Positions 57,748-64,000 of a stretch of 64,000 nt of DNA are shown here, in pieces. Source of the DNA: Cryptomeria japonica (lineage: Eukaryota; Streptophyta; Pinopsida; Cupressales; Cupressaceae); contig NC_081414.1 in assembly GCF_030272615.1 (NCBI RefSeq), positions 49,528,501-49,592,500 on the forward strand, in the 5' to 3' direction. Both the position numbers and the translations under genes were made by a program. The notes under the pieces are model-generated. The model saw only the letters and a list, made by a program, of their open reading frames with translations, made no database searches and had not been told where the DNA came from. How positions within the stretch are numbered: position 1 is the stretch's first letter; each line of letters begins with the position of its first letter.

Positions 57748-58037
57748 TGTTGAATTTTGGAACACAAAAACCTACAAAATCAAACGGCAAATGAAGAACA
57801 CCTTACACAAACAAGAGCAGCAAATAAAAAGCTATATTCCTCAAGAGAAAAATTACTGAAAGAAATAACAATGCATAATTATGTGCTTATAAAGAAAGCA
57901 CAAGGATGTCATAAGCTAAATTTAGAACTAAAGTGCAAACATGAGGAGCTAAAAAAAGCTCAACTCTAGCTAAACTAGATGCACAACTAAGTGAACTTAA
58001 GCCAAAAAGAATAATTAGTTGTTAAAATGCTCTAACA
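57748..58037 (-). repeat. 5' LTR of Copia D
   Basis: 290 bp, matching 46502-46736 with an extra roughly 55-bp segment (57848-57905). On the minus strand it begins TGTTAGAGCATTTTAAC and ends AAAATTCAACA. Confidence 0.85.
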
Positions 58038-58042
58038 CGCTA

Positions 58043-58790
58043 CAATGAAATAATTTGTGGTCTATTGTTGCAATCCTTTCATTTATCAAAAAAAAATGTC
58101 CACTCCTATTTCAAGCCATGATTGCCCTCAATGATGCCTCTACAAAAGAATTATCCTAGGCCAATAAGGTGGTGTGGACCTTTTCATACCTAGTACTAAT
58201 GTAATCAACAAGTGCATTGACAATTGTTGTCAACATATACTATTAATATGGTGATATGGCAAATGAAGCCCATTCCTATAAATGCAATGAACAATGCTCT
58301 CATTTGCAACCTCCCTTACCTCATCCTTAAAGGCATTTTCACATGGGCATCTTTTACGGGAAATAAAGGAGTATCATCTTCTTGGAAGATGATGTGAAAT
58401 AAAATGATGTGGTTCAGCAGGTAACTATTAAAGCCACTAGAAGGTTTGTGTGATCTTTTCTTGGAAAAAGGTGGTATTATTTCTTTACTTTTTACAACAT
58501 CGACACCCTCTTAATATTTGATGAATTGCATAATTTGTTTGTTTGCAACCCTTTTTACTCCACCCTACATAAATTGATTCCTAAGTCAGTCTTAAAACAT
58601 AGGTGAGCCTCATTCAACTATACAAGCTCAGTCATGAATGTATGTTGCCAAAGAGGTGATGCTACATCAAATTTGAATAAGCTATCTACCTCTAGAGAGA
58701 TTGAACTAGAACTACCAATCATTCTATATTTCTATATGAATAACAAAACAAAACAAAACAAAAAATTGAAATTTTACAACGCTACACTAC
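58043..58790 (-). pseudogene. hAT transposase fossil, N-terminal part
   Basis: The minus strand next to Copia D reads TTNYFIVA, the stretch before PKGVMFLK in hAT transposases, and rejoins 46496. Further up: SFVEASLRAIMA, YISTRYEKVHTTLL, and near 58690 VDSLFKFDVASPLWQH, resembling the region before a BED zinc finger. Stops and frame changes are abundant and the BED cysteines are not visible. Confidence 0.6.
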
Positions 58791-60289
58791 ATTAACTTAA
58801 ACAAATGAAAACCCTTATATTACATTTTATAAACATTCCATACATTTTTTTACGAAGAAAAAAATTTAAAAAGCAAGAAAAACTTGAAAAAACCAAAAGA
58901 TGGACTCACCTTTGAGGAATGAATCTTGTAAGTTCAACTCTCTCTCTTAGCCTTCACCTTCAAAGAAATATCCATCAACCTTCAAGACCCAAAAATGGCC
59001 GCTTAGAGGCCAAAATGCTATTTTGGACATTTCTATTTGAGGTAGAAATGCTTGATTTTAGGCAACAGAAATGAATCAATTTTAAATTTAGGGTTATAAA
59101 AAGTTTTTTTCTTTTAATTATATCAACCATATGCTTTCTACCATGGGTGTACGCAATTTCTACCCACATAGTCTCAAGGTTCCTAAAGCAAACCCATCGC
59201 AATAAACACGTCTAACCCTAAGCAAACCCCAAGGCATCTTGGCACAAAACTAGGGGCCAATTTAAGTTAAGGTGCAGGTCCCTCACTAGAATGGACCAAA
59301 TAACATGGTATAACCTAGGCATACCCTTACCCATTTACTCAAGTACTAGATCCATTCACTCACATCTCATGGTGACCATATTTATATATAACATAGGAGT
59401 ATCCTTATCCATTTACTCATGTACCTTGGATTTGAATTACATCCACATTATTGTACCAACACCCATACTCCAACATCTTTGAGTGACTAGTATAAACATA
59501 AGGAAAATAGCTCCTTTATAAATAGAAACAAATTAAAGAAAACCTTATCATACTATAACACTTGATGACTTCATCAAGCATGCTTGGTCCTTCAAGATAG
59601 TACATTAAGAAGAATGTTAACAACCTAAGAATGTTTGAAGATGGCAAGGAATCAATGATCATGACAAAATATTAAACAAAAACCTAAGTCTCTCAGCAGG
59701 ATGAAAAACTAGTGCTTGGCCATGTGATACTGCGCTCATTAAAAATGAATGTAAACATTTATGTATTGCTAGCCCTACAAATGTTATTTGAATAAATAAC
59801 AACATAGAGATATTAATATATTTCTATTATTATAATCAAATGGAAGTGTATGCATGCCTTGAGGTGATGCAATAACCATTCCTTTTATGGTTGGTTACTA
59901 CCTCCCAAGCACTGAATCCTGGAGAAAAGCACCCAAGCATAACGTACACATCGTTGAAGGCATGACAAGATGCATAAGGAAAGCCTTACTAAAACACGTA
60001 AACAATTATTGTAGGACATTACCCAACCAAAAAAACGACAATTTGGGGGGCATTGGCTGAGAGGAAATTGAAGTAAATAAGAGGCATTGGCTGAGAGGAA
60101 ATTATTCATAAATGAAGAAGAGGACTGCATTAGGTGGTGTGGCTCTAATCGGGATCTATATCATAAAGACAGCTCTAATTTCACTCACTGCAGAATGCAT
60201 TCAAACTTGTGCACAGTGGATATCATAGTAAGATTCTATGCCAAGAAGTGACAAATCTCCTTCATTGGAGAGATTTCTGATCTGCAGGT
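58791..60289. other. No recognised gene
   Basis: AT-rich DNA, probably the old hAT flank and intergenic sequence. A 36-bp direct duplication containing GGCATTGGCTGAGAGGAAAT lies at 60050-60105. Confidence 0.5.
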
Positions 60290-60733
60290 CAAGAAAATTT
60301 CAAAGGTGAAAGCGATGGTTATGATCCATGCAATCCAAATGGTGTTGGGTGATTTGTTCCTATCTACTACTCACAGGTATCCAGCAATAATGACAGAGCC
60401 TCAATGTTTGTTGAAGTTTTTTCAGAGGCAAGGGAATCTATTGACACTATGAGGTCAGTATCAATGGCTTTGATCAAGCCTCAATGGCGTATGGGTCTCA
60501 ACACTGTTCCTGATGTGGTTGTTCCTGGGTAGGGTTTTCCAACTAGTAATAAGTTGTGGCCCGGCTTCCACTTTGCTGATTTACATTGGGTTACTTTTGT
60601 CATTTATGGACATGGTTTCAACAATGGCCCACATAAAAACCAGGGAAAATGGGGCATTGTCTTTCTAAAATTCAATACAGGTGTCAAGCCATGGGTCAAC
60701 TGGACATTTGCTACGGATGTGGATTCTTCATAA
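60290..60733 (+). pseudogene. Decayed coding fragment of unknown function
   Basis: One plus-strand frame reads ENFKGESDGYDPCNPNGVG, a TGA (60350-60352) where Trp would fit, FVPIYYSQVSSNNDRASMFV, SEARESIDTMRSVSMALIKP, TVPDVVVPG, a TAG, then FPTSNKLWPGFHFADLHWVT, GKWGIVFLKFN and KPWVNWTFATDVDSS, before TAA. Aromatic-rich, protein-like composition over about 145 codons with only two stops says this was a gene. I do not recognise the family. It does not look like a transposon domain. Confidence 0.5.
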
Positions 60734-61431
60734 GCAAGGGTGATGGGGATACAGATTTTGGGATATTGAGATAGATGACATCTACTGCTGAAGATATAGA
60801 TACACAAGAATAGCTTTTACTATTCAAAAGATAGGATAATTTAAAGGATACTGTTTGCTGAAAATACAATGTCAAACAGCCATTGAATGTTGAGCCCATA
60901 AATGAACCCTGCCTTCGAGGTTTTTGTTAATATTCCTCAGGCTGCTCCATTCATGGAGAAGCATCTTCTTGTAAATTTTCCAAGTTAATATACAATTATG
61001 GGCATCAAGGCCAATTTCATCTAGTAATAAAAAAATGAGCCCAAACCTTGTGACATTAGCTGCATGCTATTACAATTTTTGACTATTTTTAGTTGATTTT
61101 GACTTCACCAAGCATTTCTTTGTCAAGATAATTTTTTACATATATCATAGAGTTCCACAAAAACAGCAGACAGATTGGAGAAAGTCATGTTGTGTGCTTC
61201 ATGGGCTAAACTCTCATTTTTATTTGCTCTCTATACTCTATACTCTATACTATTAAAATGCCTTTGAATTTAACAAACAACAGGTTTTCCTGTATTTTTT
61301 GCACACCAATTTTTTCCTGATGAAATCCCCCCTTTTTTAAAACCCTATGCTTCTGGTTTGCAAATTTTTTTCCCAAAAGATTTTTGCTGCTACGTGTGGA
61401 GCTTCACCTTTTACCTATTTTCATATTTTTA

Positions 61432-62176
61432 CAGTGTTCCACGGGCGTTGGGGACGGGGGGACGCATTTCTAGGATGGGGGGACCAAGGGCCTAAGTTTG
61501 GGGACGGTGGGGGGACGGCGGCGGGTGGGTGGCGGGGTGGTGGTGCTGATATAGTTATACATATACATATAGTACTTGAAAAACTAGTTTTGAAAAGATG
61601 TATGACAGTATTACAGTAGAAGAATTACATTTCAAATGAGACTATAGGAAATTAGAAATACTAAATCTAAATACCAAGATTTCTTAGTTTTGTTGTTATA
61701 TGGAGCCTAATCAGACTCAAAGGTTAGATTTTCCCTACTTCTATCGGTGCGGTTTCCCCCTATATTTTTCAACAGGGGTTTGGGGGCAGCGCCCCCAAGT
61801 TGGGGTCAAGGGGCATCGCCCCTTGCGGGGTCAAGGGGCAGCAGGGCAGAGTTGAGAGGCAGCTCCCCGCGAAGCCAAAAATACTCTTATTATTTTCTAA
61901 AGGCATCGGGTGTTATTTTTCTATTGGCCCACGTCCAATTAGGGTTACCCCTTAACCCCCCAAAAAGTCACATGTTTATTAAAAAAATGTTTTTTTTGTT
62001 TGCTTTTGACGTGGGTGACAGGCCCAGACGTCTCTTGGGAGACGGCGTCCCGGCGACGCTTGGGTGGCGGTGGCGGGACGGCAGGGGACGTTGCGTCCCC
62101 ATTCCCCCGTCCCCTAGACGTTTCTTACGGGGGGACACGGCCAAAAAGGGGGGGGACGCGTCCCCATGGAACACTG
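61432..62176. mobile_element. Non-autonomous hAT-type element, 745 bp, GC-rich
   Basis: Ends CAGTGTTCCACGGG and, inverted, CAGTGTTCCATGGG. It is flanked by an exact 8-bp duplication TATTTTTA (61424-61431 and 62177-62184). The ends and much of the interior are made of GGGGACG-type words, strikingly GC-rich in this region. It also contains GGGGGCAGCGCCCCCAAG (about 61780). No transposase; the open readings inside are artefacts of the repeats. Confidence 0.88.
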
Positions 62177-62915
62177 TATTTTTACAATTTGAGCTACCAA
62201 GCACTCATTGTTGTTCTCTACCAAATACAAACATATCTATTTATATTAAAACCTCATTTGGATAGACTCGATATAATTTCACTCAGACTTATATAATAGT
62301 TGTTAGTTGTCTTTTACAATTTATTAATTTTCATGTATTTGAAAAACTAAATTGGAGGGCCGCCATCATGATAATCTTCTGAAAAAAGTGTGCATAATTA
62401 GAGACCATTTTGAAGTACATTATATATTACTTCCAATAACCCAAAGTTCACTCAATCCAGATGCATTCTTTGGTAGTTATGGATTTATAAAGCGAAACCC
62501 ATAGCAGTAGAGAAAAGTGTAAAAACAAAGCAAGAAGGTTATTCAAACTAGAACAAAAGAGAAGAGGATGAGGGAATTTATGCATTACAGTAAATTTTAT
62601 AATTATATTTTTTCTAAGTTGCCGGATTCGGCCCCCTAGACCCCTGGTACTGGTCCAGTCTAGTCCTGGTTTGGGGTTCGGGTCCAGTTCGCCAGTGGTT
62701 TGGACAGGGTCCATGATTCACAGGCCTGGTTTGAACCAGGGCGAACCCAAGAGGACCCAAGGGTTTGACAGCCCAAAAATGGATTTTTTTTTGACAAAAT
62801 TAATTTTGTTTTTAATTCCGCCACATAAAAAATTAAAATATGACCCTAAAAGTGAGTTTTAAAACATTAACTTGGTTCATTTCACACAAGCAACATGACT
62901 ACAAGCAAGGGGAAA

Positions 62916-63141
62916 CGAAGATGTGGGATATGGATCCAAAACATACTGATTTGGATGATTTCACTTCTTAGCTTGTTGCATTTGACGACTCAGATAGCGA
63001 GCAAACTTAAAGTGCAAGTGTAAGTGGTATTGGCATTGGCATTGGCATTGATTCATCTAATGTCAATGTCAATGATGAGGAGGAGGAGAATGAGGATGAC
63101 AAATTAGAGAATCCATTTGATGATCAAACTTTAAATTGTTG
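62916..63141 (+). pseudogene. hAT transposase C-terminal acidic tail
   Basis: Reads KMWDMDPKHTDLDDFTS, a TAG, LVAFDDSDSEQT, a TAA, SASVSGIGIGIGIDSS and DEEEENEDDKLENPFDD to a stop at about 63141. A tryptophan/acidic ending of this kind follows the dimerisation domain in plant hAT transposases. Everything upstream in the transposase is missing. Confidence 0.5.
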
Positions 63142-63306
63142 AAAGTTGAAACAATGATACTTGAATATTTTATCATTTTGATATTAAACTTGATGTATAT
63201 GATGTTGTTATGGTACGATCATGATGCTATGATTACAAGTTTATGTTGGTTTTGTTGTTTATATGATGCTATGTGACATGCTGATCTTAATTCATGCTTA
63301 TAGGCT

Positions 63307-63308
63307 GC

Positions 63309-63358
<50 letters not shown>
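63307..63358 (+). repeat. Microsatellite (AT)n(GT)n
   Basis: ATATATATATATAT followed by about 17 GT repeats, inside the hAT derivative near its right end. Confidence 0.95.
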
Positions 63359-63360
<2 letters not shown>

Positions 63361-63426
63361 AAACCCCTTTTCAAAATTTTGTCGTACCGATTCTTCGAAC
63401 CTAAACCGGCAACCTAGTTTTTTTTT

Positions 63427-64000
63427 GTGTCGAATTACATGAAGCATACAACAGTGAGAAACAATGGCCAAGCCTTGGAAGCCATAGGTTGTTGTGCATC
63501 CAAATTGGAAAAAAAAAGACATGCAAACAATATAGAATATCCACAAGAAATCGAGAACATGCAAAAAGAAAAAATGCCAAACTTGGGTCATCTGGTGCCA
63601 AAGGATGATCAAAAGGATGATCAAACGAGAGTGACTTGCATCCCCACCCATTGTAATTTAGTCTCGTTACTATGGTTAAAGAGGATATCTAGAACCCGAT
63701 GCAAGTGTCTCGGACCTATCAAAGTTATAGCTGCTAAAACAATACTGGTATTTTCCATAAAGCTTAACCTTCATGTCAACCACCACAGGATCATAGTTTG
63801 GAACCAATCAATGAAATGTTCCATACTAAGATTGGACAATTGAGGAAAGTAGCAAGAAAGTACAATCGTATGGCCTTGTATTTTATTACAAATATGGTAT
63901 GACCTTGTTATCTATTACAAGCATGGTAGAAACTAGGCTTAGGAGCTACAGACAAGTAGGTGACCATATGCACTCAAGAAGAGCACAATGATTGCAACAT
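63427..64000. other. No recognised gene
   Basis: A plus-strand reading of 138 codons (63427-63843) is the longest, but it matches no family I know and its composition is not convincing; CAAAAGGATGATCAAA-type repeats occur near 63605. Confidence 0.35.

Larger units (their letters stand above)
46502..58037 (-). mobile_element. Copia LTR retrotransposon D (minus strand), nested inside the hAT fossil
   Basis: Short LTRs at 57748-58037 (5') and 46502-46736 (3') share their sequence apart from a roughly 55-bp gap. The target repeat is CACTA (46497-46501) against CGCTA (58038-58042), one mismatch. On the minus strand the order is leader, gag, protease, integrase, RT, RNase H, polypurine tract, LTR. 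A 3.5 kb insertion (48631-52171) separates integrase from RT, and a plus-strand Copia fragment (54350-56377) replaces part of gag. Removing D rejoins the hAT reading from NYFIVA to PKGVMFLK. Confidence 0.85.
62614..63417. mobile_element. hAT-like deletion derivative, about 800 bp
   Basis: Left end CTAAGTTGCCGGATTCGG, right end inverted CTAGGTTGCCGGTTTAGG (15 of 18 match). The flanks TATTTTTT and TTTTTTTT agree at 7 of 8 but are low-complexity. Contains the acidic tail of a hAT transposase. Confidence 0.6.

Noticed and set aside
61747-62296. Plus-strand readings of 98-172 codons in the GC-rich hAT-type element
   Set aside because: They follow from GGGGACG repeats inside a 745-bp non-autonomous element and run across its boundary.
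1-64000. CRISPR arrays, bacterial operons, rRNA or tRNA genes
   Set aside because: No regularly spaced repeat-spacer arrays, no ribosome-binding-site-led gene runs, and no tRNA or rRNA sequence that I could recognise; the tRNA-like matches are retroelement primer sites.

Overview
The window reads as nuclear DNA of a seed plant, most likely a gymnosperm such as a conifer. It is AT-rich, has no operons, and is almost wholly nested transposable elements: Copia, Ty3/Gypsy, L1-type LINEs, CACTA and hAT. The phylum is an inference from this composition and from the protein fragments; the species cannot be named. I found no intact host gene.

Layout. (1) 1-16266: a Sirevirus-like Copia element (A), cut by the window start, with its pol split by a 12 kb CACTA transposon at 462-12446. 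The junction is exact: CACTA termini and 3-bp target duplications ACA. The CACTA element has no recognisable transposase. Instead it carries pieces of at least three host gene families: a DRM-type de novo cytosine DNA methyltransferase, PPR proteins, and a GRAM-domain (GEM-like) protein. The DRM pieces form a giant inverted repeat (arms about 1.1 kb, loop about 46 bp) plus two smaller foldbacks. A solo LTR with TSD TTCTC sits inside it. (2) 16267-28000: remains of a Gypsy element (3' non-coding part, polypurine tract, LTR), holding a complete non-autonomous LTR element (B, 17623-25370, TSD ATACA) that has gag and an extra long ORF but no pol. (3) 28000-40010: a decayed plus-strand LINE (28223-34440) inside an older minus-strand LINE. 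(4) 40011-45170: low-copy-looking DNA with only weak exon-like signals. (5) 45180-58800: a minus-strand hAT transposase fossil split by a minus-strand Copia element (D, 46502-58037, TSD CACTA/CGCTA), itself broken by a 3.5 kb non-coding insertion with 9-bp flanking repeats and by the 3' part of a plus-strand Copia element (E). (6) 58800-64000: sparse sequence with one unidentified decayed protein fragment and two small hAT-like elements.

How it fits together. The main find is the CACTA element whose captured DRM sequence is arranged as long hairpins. If transcribed, it would give double-stranded RNA matching a host enzyme of RNA-directed DNA methylation. In rice, CACTA elements encode miR820, which targets OsDRM2; the arrangement here looks like an independent, structurally different version of the same tactic. 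Function is inferred from structure only. A second window-wide signal is the kind of damage: most in-frame stops are TAG at positions where a glutamine CAG or tryptophan TGG is expected, as cytosine deamination at methylated CAG/CTG sites would produce.
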